This document shows, piece after piece, positions 20,818 through 29,925 of a stretch of 64,000 nt of DNA. The notes under the pieces are model-generated. The model saw nothing but the letters and a program-made list of their open reading frames with translations. It did not search any database and was not told the origin of the DNA. Source of the stretch: Kalmanozyma brasiliensis GHG001 (taxonomy: Eukaryota > Basidiomycota > Ustilaginomycetes > Ustilaginales); assembly GCF_000497045.1 (NCBI RefSeq), contig NW_015961989.1, positions 434,001-498,000 of the forward strand. The letters run 5' to 3'. Within the stretch, counting starts at the first letter, position 1; the number at the start of each line of letters is the position of its first letter. The translations under genes were made by a program, and so were the position numbers.

Positions 20818-23800
20818 CTAGCTGCCAGTCTCGTCTTCCGCATCCTCTTTGGTGGGAGTGACGGGGCTGGAGGAGGCAGACTTTGGTGGGACGTCTGCCT
20901 TGAGCAGGTCGGCGCGCAGCTGTTCGCCCGTGCGGTCTGCGTCGTGCACCACTGCTTGCAGTGACGCCTCTGTCGACGGGCTCGTCTGAGTGTCCGAAGT
21001 CGTGGTTGCCAGCTGTGCCTGCGCGTCACTGCCGACAGGTGCCTCTGCCGAGTCCGTCGCCTCGTCGCTATCCTCCCCATCCAGGCCCAAACTCCTCGCC
21101 TTCCGGAACAGCTCCGCCTCCTCGCTCAATTGGCCTTTCGCCAAATTTTCCGTGGGCGATCGGGGCGGCAGCCTCTCCTCTGCCTCTACCGGGTCTTCTC
21201 GATCCGCAGACGTTTCCTCGAGCGCCAAATTGGACGTTTGGATGTGCAGTCCGGCCATGAGTCCTGACAGGGGCGCGTCCTGCCCTGGCTGGCGTCGTCG
21301 GGTACCAGCCTCGTCGTTGTCGCTCCCGTCCGAGTCGGCGATGCTGAACGCCGGCGAGGCGAGACCAGATTCCAGCTCGGGCGTCTGAAGGTGCACGCTC
21401 GTTGATCCTTCCGCACTGTCAACCGGCCCAGCAGAACGGTACATCGTCTCCAATCGCACCGACACCTCGCCCAGCTCATCGTGCAGCGTCAGAATCCTCC
21501 CCAACAAACCCTCTTCTTCTGTCGTAGACGCAAGGCTCGCAAGCCGGCGCCTCAGTTTGGCACTCTGCCTCGTGAGATCACCAACAAACTCGCCTCGTGC
21601 AGGTGGCGTCTCTTCAGGCTTCTCCCGTTGCCGTGCCTCCTCGCCTACCAGAAGCTCCGCGAGCACCTTGCGACACTCACTCGCCGCAGCCAGCAGCTCC
21701 TCCACCGCCACCCGATCCTTCGCCGCAGCGTCCTTTGCGACTTGAGCCGCCTTGACCCGCTCTTCCGCCTCCCGCGCCGCCCTCGCTACGACCGACTTGT
21801 AAATCGGCGCTGCCACCGGCTGCTTGAGTCCCTTTTTCGTAGCTCGCTGCTGCGCTAGCTCCGTATTGCGTACGCACGATTGCAGGATCTCCTGCGACAA
21901 CCGCGCGAAATCCGGGTTGTTCGGTGGGATGTTGAGGTCCAAACATCGGAGACTGCGGTTCATCCTCAGGGAAACAGCGAGGGCAAGGACGCCAGCGATG
22001 TCGATCGCATTCTCGGCTAGGTCCAGGTGGATCAGGCTGCGCGCTTCGGGTAGGAATTCGGCCAATGCGATCGCTGCTTCAGAGGTCAAGTCGGTGTCGT
22101 TGAGGAAGAGACGCTTGAGGTTCGAGTTGAGCGCGAAGGCTGTTCGGAGGGTGGTGATGCCTTCCAGCGAAGGGCCTGCGCAAGGGTTGTGTGAGAGGTC
22201 GAGGGTTTCCAGAGTGGAGTTGTACTTGAGGGCTTCAGCGATGGAGACCAGACCGGGGACTTCGATGTTGTTGTCCGACAGGTTGAGGACGCGAAGAGTG
22301 CGGTTCTTTTTGAGCACCTGCGCAAGGTAGACTACGCCGCCGCGGATGTCGTTGGATTTGAGATCGAGGGTGAGCAGGTTGCCGACGCGAGGGTAGTCAG
22401 CGAGGATGCGACGCGCCCGTTTGGCTTGGTACAGCGACACGGCCTCGGCTTCGGTGAGATTGGGTGGAGGATTGAGCTGCGGGGTGGGCAGCGGACTGGT
22501 GGCGCCGGCGAGCTGGGTCTGCATGGCGTCTTGAAGCTGCTCGGTGTGAGCTCCGTTGACGTCGGGCTGCGCGGGTGGCATCTTGCGTGAGGTGATGCCG
22601 CCACCTGGGCTGGAGACGATGACAGGCACCTCGGGTAGACCGGGCGAGTAGCTGCGCTGTCGACGCTCGGGCGTCGATTGTGCATCGCTGGGTCGTAGAG
22701 TTCGTCCGCTGCGGTCCTGTCCGTCCGCGGCGGCGCGGTCGGGTGCCACCGCTGGATCGAAGTACGAGTTCGTGCCCTGGGCCGTTGCGCTGGTGGTGAT
22801 GGGTTCCAAGGCTCCGACACTATCCGGATAGTCTTTCAGCATGATCGCCAATGCGACAGAAGCGAGCTGACCGATCTTGTTTCGACGCAGCGAGAGATGA
22901 CGAATGTCAGAGTACCGCACTGTCTGAGATAGCAGCTCGAGCGAAGCGGCCTTGAGACCGCAATTCTCGAGTCGAAGCGAGATGATGGCCGAAGATGGCG
23001 GATCCGGATCGTCCGAGACATCCCTGAGTAACGGCGCAGTCGGCATGAGCGGCTCGCCCGAGTCATCAAAGAACTCGTCGTCGCTGTTGTCGTCATTTTG
23101 ATCCGTTTCCTGAGGATCTTCCGGCTTGCTCGTGCCATTTGCATCCGCCTTGGCACTGGCAGCGGAGGGCTTGACTGGCATTCGTTGATGTGTCACGGCA
23201 GCTGGCGGCTTTGCGACGACAGCTAGAAGGTGCTCGAGCGACATGCGGTCTATCGAGTTCTCTGACAAGTCGAGATAGCGCAACGCACGTGCACGGCGCA
23301 TGAAGATGGCAACGAAGCGCCAACCGCGGAATCGAATCTTGCGGTTGCTAGCTAGGCTGAGGTTGGGCAACGTACCCGAGACAAGTAGAGCGTGCAATAT
23401 CGACTTGACGGTGTCATCCGTGAGCGCGCAGTTCTCGAGCACCAGCTTGTTGAGACCAAAGTCGACACTGAGCAGGTCTGCGATGGGCTCGACTGCGTGC
23501 CGATCGAGTGGGACAAAGGAGAGATCCATGGTCTTGAGTGCGGGTGGAGCGGACTGCGCAGCCTCTTGGAAGACGAGTCGCATCTTCTTGAGTGGATGCT
23601 CTTCGCGTGTTCGACAGCATTCACGGTAGAGCGCCTCGAGTTCTTCGGGTGTCCATGGCTTTCCTCTGCGGGCCTTGAGCATTCGACGATGCTCTCGTTC
23701 GATGCGTAGACGGGTCAGGTCTTCGTCCTCTGGGGTTCCTGCACCGACGATGGGATAGGTGACGGTCATGTGTGACACTTGAAACTGCACCTTTTTGAGT

Positions 23801-24738
23801 GGCGCGGCTGATGTTGTGGAAGCAGCTACTGTTGTCTTGACCAATGGATTTGCTGATCCGTTTTCCGACTCGGTTGCTTGTGATGCGGAAGCTATGGATG
23901 CCGAGGACGATGCAAGCGTCGTGCTGCTGCTACTGCTTCTGCTGTGGACAGCTCCATCGTAGATGGACGTTTGAGAGCCATTGCTCTTGCTCGGAGGATC
24001 ATTTGAGAGGAAGCCACCAACGGCAGTGGCGTTCGAGCCGCTCACGTTGGCAGCCGCACCGGCAGCCATGCCGCCTATCCTTCGAAACATGCCGCCGAGG
24101 TAGTTGGCGGTCGCTTGCGCTGTGCTTCCTTGGGGCACGGGCACCTGCACGTTGACGCCCTGTTGGGCGAGGCGAGTGTTGATATTTTGGAGGATGTCGC
24201 GGCGGAAGGAGAAGCCCTTCTGCGGAGGAGGCGCGGGCTTGAGGATCCCTTTTGGCTTGGATTTGAGCTTGCGCTTATAGACGGATCTGCGGACTGGGCT
24301 GACAACTGTGATCATGGACGACGCGAGCTCGGGGTCCGGCGAGGATGGCTGCGGGAGCTGCTGCCGTGACCCTCCTGCCGTGGTATCGAGTGAATTGTGT
24401 GTGGCAGCATCTTGCGCGATGACCGGAAGCGGTTTGTCGTCGGGACTGCTCTGCTTGGGTGGACCTAAAGGGGCTGTTGAAGACGACGAAGGTGCCTCAA
24501 AGGAAGTTGGGGCACCAAATGCACCAGGCACGATAGGGCTGGGTGATTCCTCTACAGAAGTCACCGCCGTCACATCCTCGGCGGGTGCCATAGAGACCTT
24601 CACCGCTGCTACGTCCGCCTTGTCGTGGCTGATGCCTGCTGGCGAATCGCTTTGTGTGCTTTGCGATGCGTGTTGCGAGGGAGAGGTGTCTCCATTCAAG
24701 ACCTGGTCGACATTCTCGGCGCCGATTCCAGCCGACAT
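20818..24738 (-). CDS. Large leucine-rich-repeat protein, PPP1R37-like protein phosphatase 1 regulator
   Basis: A single intron-free frame of 1,306 residues from ATG at 24738. The N-terminal 300 residues are Ser/Thr/Pro-rich, with a basic segment (VYKRKLKSKPKGILKP) followed by FSFRRDILQNINTRLAQQG. A PP1-docking RVxF-type motif, KVQF, lies at residues 316-319 (bases 23782-23793). Then come LRRs of the ribonuclease-inhibitor type in two blocks (roughly residues 400-500 and 600-960), separated by an acidic linker; repeats such as LRVLNLSDNNIEVPGL and LETLDLSHNPCAGPSL are clear. The C-terminal 340 residues are charged and probably disordered. An RVxF motif ahead of RNI-type LRRs matches PPP1R37, a PP1 regulatory subunit. 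That link is inferred from layout; the LRRs are certain. It is tail-to-tail with the hemerythrin gene (249 bases apart) and divergent from cwc2. Confidence 0.8.
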   Translation of the reverse strand: MSAGIGAENVDQVLNGDTSPSQHASQSTQSDSPAGISHDKADVAAVKVSMAPAEDVTAVTSVEESPSPIVPGAFGAPTSFEAPSSSSTAPLGPPKQSSPDDKPLPVIAQDAATHNSLDTTAGGSRQQLPQPSSPDPELASSMITVVSPVRRSVYKRKLKSKPKGILKPAPPPQKGFSFRRDILQNINTRLAQQGVNVQVPVPQGSTAQATANYLGGMFRRIGGMAAGAAANVSGSNATAVGGFLSNDPPSKSNGSQTSIYDGAVHSRSSSSSTTLASSSASIASASQATESENGSANPLVKTTVAASTTSAAPLKKVQFQVSHMTVTYPIVGAGTPEDEDLTRLRIEREHRRMLKARRGKPWTPEELEALYRECCRTREEHPLKKMRLVFQEAAQSAPPALKTMDLSFVPLDRHAVEPIADLLSVDFGLNKLVLENCALTDDTVKSILHALLVSGTLPNLSLASNRKIRFRGWRFVAIFMRRARALRYLDLSENSIDRMSLEHLLAVVAKPPAAVTHQRMPVKPSAASAKADANGTSKPEDPQETDQNDDNSDDEFFDDSGEPLMPTAPLLRDVSDDPDPPSSAIISLRLENCGLKAASLELLSQTVRYSDIRHLSLRRNKIGQLASVALAIMLKDYPDSVGALEPITTSATAQGTNSYFDPAVAPDRAAADGQDRSGRTLRPSDAQSTPERRQRSYSPGLPEVPVIVSSPGGGITSRKMPPAQPDVNGAHTEQLQDAMQTQLAGATSPLPTPQLNPPPNLTEAEAVSLYQAKRARRILADYPRVGNLLTLDLKSNDIRGGVVYLAQVLKKNRTLRVLNLSDNNIEVPGLVSIAEALKYNSTLETLDLSHNPCAGPSLEGITTLRTAFALNSNLKRLFLNDTDLTSEAAIALAEFLPEARSLIHLDLAENAIDIAGVLALAVSLRMNRSLRCLDLNIPPNNPDFARLSQEILQSCVRNTELAQQRATKKGLKQPVAAPIYKSVVARAAREAEERVKAAQVAKDAAAKDRVAVEELLAAASECRKVLAELLVGEEARQREKPEETPPARGEFVGDLTRQSAKLRRRLASLASTTEEEGLLGRILTLHDELGEVSVRLETMYRSAGPVDSAEGSTSVHLQTPELESGLASPAFSIADSDGSDNDEAGTRRRQPGQDAPLSGLMAGLHIQTSNLALEETSADREDPVEAEERLPPRSPTENLAKGQLSEEAELFRKARSLGLDGEDSDEATDSAEAPVGSDAQAQLATTTSDTQTSPSTEASLQAVVHDADRTGEQLRADLLKADVPPKSASSSPVTPTKEDAEDETGS

Positions 24739-25475
24739 GCTGCCGGACGGAGCTGATTAGACGACGAAGCGCAGCAAAAGGGTCTGAGCCGAGGGTCTAG
24801 ACAATGAAGGGTGTCCAGCATCCGATGAGCGGGGCCAACGATCTGGCAAAAGTCCAGGACAGACAGCAAACGTGTCGATTGTGGAGGTGGCTGTGGTGAT
24901 GCGGTCAGTGTGCGGTGCTGCGTCGTGCGGCGCGTCAGGCGGTCGTGAAGGGAGCAGTGAAGATGGTGGCGGCGACAAGAAGGTCAAGTGTGAGCCAGAA
25001 TGACGGCTTGGAAGTGGTGATGAGGCGAGGTTGACAGGGTAAAAGGGGTTCTCGATCTCGGCTGGCTCAAGCGTGTTTGTGCGTGTGCGTGTGTGGTGCA
25101 GGCCGGTGCATGAAAGCCGCGAAATTCAGAATCGGGCTGAGCCATGTGATGTGTTTCTTTGAGAACAGCCCTGTCGTCATCAGCAGCCTCGACCGTCGTC
25201 TTTCCATTGCAATGCCCGATACAGCTTCCGAGACCCCAAAGAGCACACGATGCCTCAGCCCGACGTCCGATTTCGAATCTGTGCTAGAGCAACACCTGTC
25301 CGACATCTGGGTGGAGCATGGCCTCAGGAGAGTTGGGAAAAGGCTCGGATTTCGGGTTTGAATTCAGGGCGAGCTTCATCTTTTCCTTTCTCGAGTGAGG
25401 AAGCTCTCGATTCTTCCTCCATCCATCTTCGACCCACATCCTGGCGAGTCCACAGCGCGGAGCACATCCGCAAAG
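24739..25475. promoter_or_regulatory. Divergent promoter region, LRR-PP1 gene / cwc2
   Basis: About 740 bases between divergent starts. It contains a GT-rich microsatellite (25071-25099). No coding frame is supported and no specific factor site is recognised. Confidence 0.5.
25071..25099 (+). repeat. GT-rich dinucleotide repeat
   Basis: An imperfect (GT)n tract with CG interruptions, the reverse-complement class of the CA tract at 14.8 kb. It is also inside a divergent promoter. Confidence 0.75.
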
Positions 25476-26846
25476 ATGAGCGAGACCCAAGCGAACGGTG
25501 CTGAAGCGCCCAGCCAGGTGGCTTCCACCTCATACCAGCCACGTCCGGCACGCAAGCAAGTGACGCTCGCCAAGTTCAACGCCATCCGCGAGGCTTTCAG
25601 TGCGAGACCCGACTCAGCCGGCACCTTCAACATCTGGTACGAGAACTACGCAGGTGTCGACAGGGAAGAGAACGAAGCGCAAAAGGCAAAGCGAGAGACG
25701 AGATGCGACATCGCAAGAGACTCAGGCTACACAAAGGCCGATATCACTCTCAAGACTCAGGCCGCTCGTGCCCAGCAAGGCGTCTCCATCAGCCCGGATG
25801 AAGCCGTCTACTGCTGTATGCACTTTGCACGCGGATGCTGTCCACATGGCGTCGAGTGCAACTTCCTACATCGCCTTCCGCGGCCGAACGACTTTCCTAC
25901 CCAGAGCCGCGATTGCTTTGGGAGAGAAAAGCTCGGCAACTACAAAGACGACATGAGCGGCACCGGCTCGCTCTCCAAGATGAACCGCACACTGTACGTC
26001 GGCCGCCTACACGAGGAGCACGGCGTCTCTGCCCCCAAATCGACCAACTCGGCCTGGCGCGATGGCGGCAAGACGCTCAAAGGTGGGCGCAGCGTCAACG
26101 ACCTCAGATCCAAGTCCGGTCCTCGCCCCAAACAAGACTCCAAGACGTACCGACCGCAGCACAACTCTGTCCGCCCCGAGACAGACAACGCCACGGAGCG
26201 CGTGGTGCGTCGCCACTTCAGCGAGTGGGGCGAGATCGATCGGCTGCGCGTGCTCACCGGCCGCTCGTGCGCCTTTGTGACGTACAAGTACGAGGCCAAT
26301 GCCCAGTTCGCTAAAGAAGCCATGCTCAATCAGTCGCTCGACCATAACGAGATCATCAACGTGCGCTGGTCATCGGATGATCCGAATCCAGCCGCTCAGA
26401 AGAGGAATCTGGAGCAGATGCGAAGGCAGGGAGAGAAGGCGATCATGGCGGGCATGTCGACCCAGGCTATCGAGGCGCAGCAGGCATTACGTGCATTGCA
26501 AGCGTTGGAGGACCCGACGGCTCAGAACGAGGGCGAGAAACGGAGACGTATCGCGCAGGCGAATCACGATGAAGAGATGCGCAGACTGGAAGAGGAGAAC
26601 GAGCGCGGATGGGCCGAGCTGGCGCAGGAGAGACAGGCTGCTCTGGCTGCTGCAGAGACCAGTCAAGCGCAAGTAGCAGCCAGCGCAGGCACGACAAGCA
26701 AGGCTAACGGCTCGCGCTCGCTGCTCAACTCTGAGGCCATCTCAAATCTGGCCTCGCTTCAAACGACAGGTAAGGCTAAGCCACCCCCGACGACCGGGCT
26801 CGGCAGCCTCGCAGCCTACGGAAGCGACAGCGAAGACGATAGCTAG
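25476..26846 (+). CDS. cwc2: Pre-mRNA-splicing factor Cwc2 (RBM22-like)
   Basis: The product is 456 residues from ATG at 25476 (MSETQ); the open frame begins earlier but without conserved residues. The conserved torso includes FNIWYENYAG and KRETRCDIARDSGYTKAD. A CCCH zinc finger follows (CMHFARGCCPHGVECNFLH, residues about 112-131), then RDCFGREKLGNYKDDM and an RRM with RNP2 TLYVGRL and RNP1 CAFVTYKY. This order defines Cwc2, the NTC-related protein that contacts U6 snRNA and helps form the spliceosome catalytic centre in the nucleus. About 65 residues rich in Lys, Ser and Asn are inserted between RNP2 and the first RRM helix. The C-terminus has a charged coiled-coil-like helix (about residues 305-395) and an acidic end, ending GSDSEDDS. 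Confidence 0.95.
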   Translation: MSETQANGAEAPSQVASTSYQPRPARKQVTLAKFNAIREAFSARPDSAGTFNIWYENYAGVDREENEAQKAKRETRCDIARDSGYTKADITLKTQAARAQQGVSISPDEAVYCCMHFARGCCPHGVECNFLHRLPRPNDFPTQSRDCFGREKLGNYKDDMSGTGSLSKMNRTLYVGRLHEEHGVSAPKSTNSAWRDGGKTLKGGRSVNDLRSKSGPRPKQDSKTYRPQHNSVRPETDNATERVVRRHFSEWGEIDRLRVLTGRSCAFVTYKYEANAQFAKEAMLNQSLDHNEIINVRWSSDDPNPAAQKRNLEQMRRQGEKAIMAGMSTQAIEAQQALRALQALEDPTAQNEGEKRRRIAQANHDEEMRRLEEENERGWAELAQERQAALAAAETSQAQVAASAGTTSKANGSRSLLNSEAISNLASLQTTGKAKPPPTTGLGSLAAYGSDSEDDS

Positions 26847-27410
26847 AACCGACCGTCTCAATCCAGCTCTCGTATCTGCTCATCATCACGCTCTGTACTT
26901 GTACCGTCAGCAATCGCAATGCTGCCTTTGAAGCGAATCACCTTGCGGTGGGCGAAGCAGCCCAGGACAGCTTGAGCTTTTTCATGGCGCTACACGACTC
27001 GCGATCTGACACTTGAGAGAAATTTTCTGCCTTGGTCCGTGCCAGAAGGTGGAGGCTAACGTAGCCGTTGAAGCCGAACCGCCTCACCCGTTCGCTCCTG
27101 CTGCTTCTCACGGCGTTGTCACAGCCACAGTGTGTCTGGCAACACTGGCTGGGACAGCTCAACAGGAGAGGTGTAAGAGATGCGGTCAGGGGCGTAGCGA
27201 ATGGTGGTTGTGCACAGGGTCGTACGACCGTGCGTTCATCTTAAAAGGTCTGTGCATTCGAGGTCCGCCTCACCTAGTGTCGGCAGCGGTTTCGGCAACG
27301 GTTTGGCCAGATCGGTGCTGACTGTGTTTCGGCTCACAGTCGACCGCACCCTTGTCTATCTTCGACGGCTTTGCATTGCGATTTGATTAGCTACCACCAC
27401 AATCGATAAC
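26847..27410. promoter_or_regulatory. Spacer between cwc2 and the GST gene
   Basis: About 560 bases in tandem orientation: cwc2 3' end then the GST promoter. It has only short frames and no domain or repeat was seen. Confidence 0.45.
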
Positions 27411-28463
27411 ATGACCGATCACATTGCTGGCGTCAAGAGCGCCGGTTCGGCGGCCGATACGGAGGACTCGCCCTCTACGGTCACCACGGCTGTGTCGGAG
27501 AGCGGGATGGAGGATCTCACCATCTCGGAATCGTCCTCGAACGTCCGGGTCGCTGCGAGCGATACGAATTCGTACGCCAGTGCTGGGACCAATGCGTCGG
27601 TGCCTGCACCTGCTCCTGCTCGTTCCGCCGACGAGCCCGCCCCCACGCCGTCGCGGACGGACAACCACGCCCTCAGCACCTCTTCGTCCGGCCTCGTCCT
27701 GTTCGATCTCACCGACCGACTCGGAGGGACACGCTGCTTCAGCCCGCACACGGTCAAGACGCTGCTCGACCTCAAACTCCTCAACGTCGGCTACGAGCGT
27801 CAGCGCCTCACCTTCGTCCAGGTCCGTAACGAGCTCGCGGATAAGATCGGTGACAACGTCACCGTTCCCGCCCTTGAGCTTTCCGACGGTAGCCACATCG
27901 TGGACAGCTGGAACATCGCAGAGTATCTCGAACGACGTCATCCCGAAGGCCACCGCATCTTCGGCGACAGCGCGACAAAGAGGCTAGCAGCAATGCTCAA
28001 CAGCTTCGGCAAGACGGTCCTGGCGCCCAGCATCGGCCCCTTGGCGCAAAAGGGCGTCCACGCGATGCTGGACGAAGAGAGCAAGGCCTACTTCGCAGAT
28101 GTCAAGATCGGCAAGACCAGATGGGCCAAGGTGAGCAACCTCAGCGCGAGCGAGCGAGACGCCCACGTCCAGGCAGCAGTGGCCAAGCTCGAGGTGATCA
28201 ATGCCATGTTGACGTGCGAGAGCGCCGAACGAGGTGGTGCCGGCGAGAATGGCAGGAGCAGGAGTCGCGGCAGACAACCCGTCTGGTTGGCCGGCGGGGA
28301 TCAGCCGACGCATGCAGACTTTGTCCTGTTCGGTTGGTACGTGTTTACGAGAGCGGCGGGCGAGAAGACGGCCAAGGAGATCTGGGGGGCGCACAAGCCG
28401 GTATGGAGGTGGGTCGAGGCCATGCTGGAGTGGTCTGGAGAGCTCGCTCAGGACTTTGTGTAG
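27411..28463 (+). CDS. Glutathione S-transferase, etherase (GTE/LigE)-like, with disordered N-terminal extension
   Basis: The product is 350 residues without introns. About 90 residues of Ser/Thr/Ala/Pro-rich sequence precede a thioredoxin-fold domain starting LVLFDLTD. It contains CFSPHTVKTLLDLKLL, a cis-Pro segment (NVTVPALEL) and DGSHIVDSWNIAEYLERRHP; the last is the glutathione-binding DSxxIAxYL pattern. An all-helical GST domain follows, with a Gly/Arg/Ser-rich loop and the conserved late segment QPTHADFVLFGWY. The FSPxTxK and SxxIAEYL patterns match fungal etherase-type GSTs, an expanded detoxification class in basidiomycetes. The Cys in RCFSPH could be a glutathionyl-transfer residue. 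The long N-terminal tail is unusual for a GST. Substrates are unknown. Confidence 0.85.
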   Translation: MTDHIAGVKSAGSAADTEDSPSTVTTAVSESGMEDLTISESSSNVRVAASDTNSYASAGTNASVPAPAPARSADEPAPTPSRTDNHALSTSSSGLVLFDLTDRLGGTRCFSPHTVKTLLDLKLLNVGYERQRLTFVQVRNELADKIGDNVTVPALELSDGSHIVDSWNIAEYLERRHPEGHRIFGDSATKRLAAMLNSFGKTVLAPSIGPLAQKGVHAMLDEESKAYFADVKIGKTRWAKVSNLSASERDAHVQAAVAKLEVINAMLTCESAERGGAGENGRSRSRGRQPVWLAGGDQPTHADFVLFGWYVFTRAAGEKTAKEIWGAHKPVWRWVEAMLEWSGELAQDFV

Positions 28464-28511
28464 CGTGCTAGAGGCAATGACATTGGTGCGATGAGCAAGT
28501 GTATTTCGTCT

Positions 28512-29573
28512 TCAGAAAGTGACTGAGAGAACTGTCCGTCCTACGCCCTTGGTGACGCTGTGAACAGGTTCGACCCTCGCCGTTGGGTGCAGTTGCGCCA
28601 AGACCTGCTTGAACGACTCGACCCCTCCTCCTACGCCAAAGTAGATGACTTTAGCAGCGACGAGCACCTGTCCACCCGCATACCGACCCAGCAGCTCCAC
28701 CAGCGCAGGCAGCGACTCCAGCGAGTAGATCGTCTCGGATGTCAAAATGAGATCCATCTTGCCTGCTACTAACGACTGCGGAAAGCCACTCCATGCGCCC
28801 GAGTAGATTTTCACCTGAATGCCACGCGATGCGAGCGACTCGCTGAACGCAGCAAGGAGTTCGTCTGTGATGGCGAGCTCGGCCTCGTCTGTGGCAAAAT
28901 GTTCTTGACCGCGCCTCGAGAGTTCTTGTTGCTCGTGCGAGCGGTGTGATGCTTCGAGCGAGCGATAGTGCGATCCGGCCGGCGAGGCGTACCACGTCAG
29001 CAGCAGGTTGGGCAGTGTGACCAGTTGCAGCACTTGCGCGTTGTAATCCGCTAGATGAAGCGTCACACCAGCCCGATTTGACGAAGCAAGAAGGTTAGAG
29101 AAGAGGAAGAGCGAGGGTAGGGCCGTCCCGCAGCCCAGCTCGAGGATGTGTTTGTGATCGGTGGTGGAGTGGGTGTGGAGGACTTCGACGAGGTCCAACG
29201 CACACTCCCAGGTTTTGAGCCCTCCTTCGTAAACGTTGGGGATGAGATCGGAGTGCGTATCCACCTGCGAGTTGGAGTGGTCGTCTTCGTCGAGCAACAT
29301 CTGGAAGCGCGCATCGAAGAGGTCGCGGCGTAAGAGCTTGTAAGGTTGACTCGACCCGCTACCACTGGACAGGCTGATGTCGATCGAGGAGTAAGATATT
29401 CTTGATGGTAGGTGTTCGAGCATATCTTCAAGTGAGTGTTCGCAAAACGGCGCCTGGTCGGATGTGGATGTCTGCTGCGTCGTGGGGGATGTTGATGGTT
29501 GGAAGGGTGCGTTGGACGAGGAGAGGTACTCTTCGTCCATCTCGGAGTCGTCGAATTGGAAGCCGAACGACAT
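28512..29573 (-). CDS. hpm1: Protein-histidine N-methyltransferase, Hpm1/METTL18 family
   Basis: The product is 353 residues from ATG at 29573. The family hallmarks are clear: a Ser-rich acidic N-terminus, DLIPNVYEGGLKTWECALDL, the SAM-binding motif I ELGCGTALPSLFLF, LADYNAQVLQL (acidic motif), and the late SETIYSLESLP and VLVAAKVIYFGVGGGVESF. In yeast, Hpm1 methylates one histidine of ribosomal protein L3 (uL3), affecting 60S assembly and translation; the human homologue does the same. It has an overall length close to yeast Hpm1. It is convergent with the GST gene, with only 48 bases between the two stop codons, so the 3' UTRs must overlap or be very short. Confidence 0.9.
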   Translation of the reverse strand: MSFGFQFDDSEMDEEYLSSSNAPFQPSTSPTTQQTSTSDQAPFCEHSLEDMLEHLPSRISYSSIDISLSSGSGSSQPYKLLRRDLFDARFQMLLDEDDHSNSQVDTHSDLIPNVYEGGLKTWECALDLVEVLHTHSTTDHKHILELGCGTALPSLFLFSNLLASSNRAGVTLHLADYNAQVLQLVTLPNLLLTWYASPAGSHYRSLEASHRSHEQQELSRRGQEHFATDEAELAITDELLAAFSESLASRGIQVKIYSGAWSGFPQSLVAGKMDLILTSETIYSLESLPALVELLGRYAGGQVLVAAKVIYFGVGGGVESFKQVLAQLHPTARVEPVHSVTKGVGRTVLSVTF

Positions 29574-29925
29574 CGTAGCCTGCTGCTTTGCTGCTCAATT
29601 TTCCAGCTCTTCGAAGATTGTCGATGAACTGTGATGGTAGGTCGGATCTCTGTTGACAACCGAGGATAGAATGGTAGCATGGGTGTATGGAAGGAGCTGC
29701 AGGAAGAAGTTTGTATGAACATGTCAAAATTTGGTGGAGAAATTCGGATCTCGGCGCTGGGCAAGCTGGACCCTGAACAGCTCCTTCTCGACCTCTTCCC
29801 CACGACTTCATACTCTGGCGACTGCATTCGTGGTGGGGACAGCAAGCACTAACAAGCCACGCTCAATCACTATTGTCAAGCTGCGCCTACCACTCAAAGC
29901 AAGTCCATCCCATTGTATGGTCCGA
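29574..29925. other. Spacer: hpm1 promoter and ilv3 3' region
   Basis: About 350 bases between two minus-strand genes. No gene, repeat or recognisable site is supported. Confidence 0.4.
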
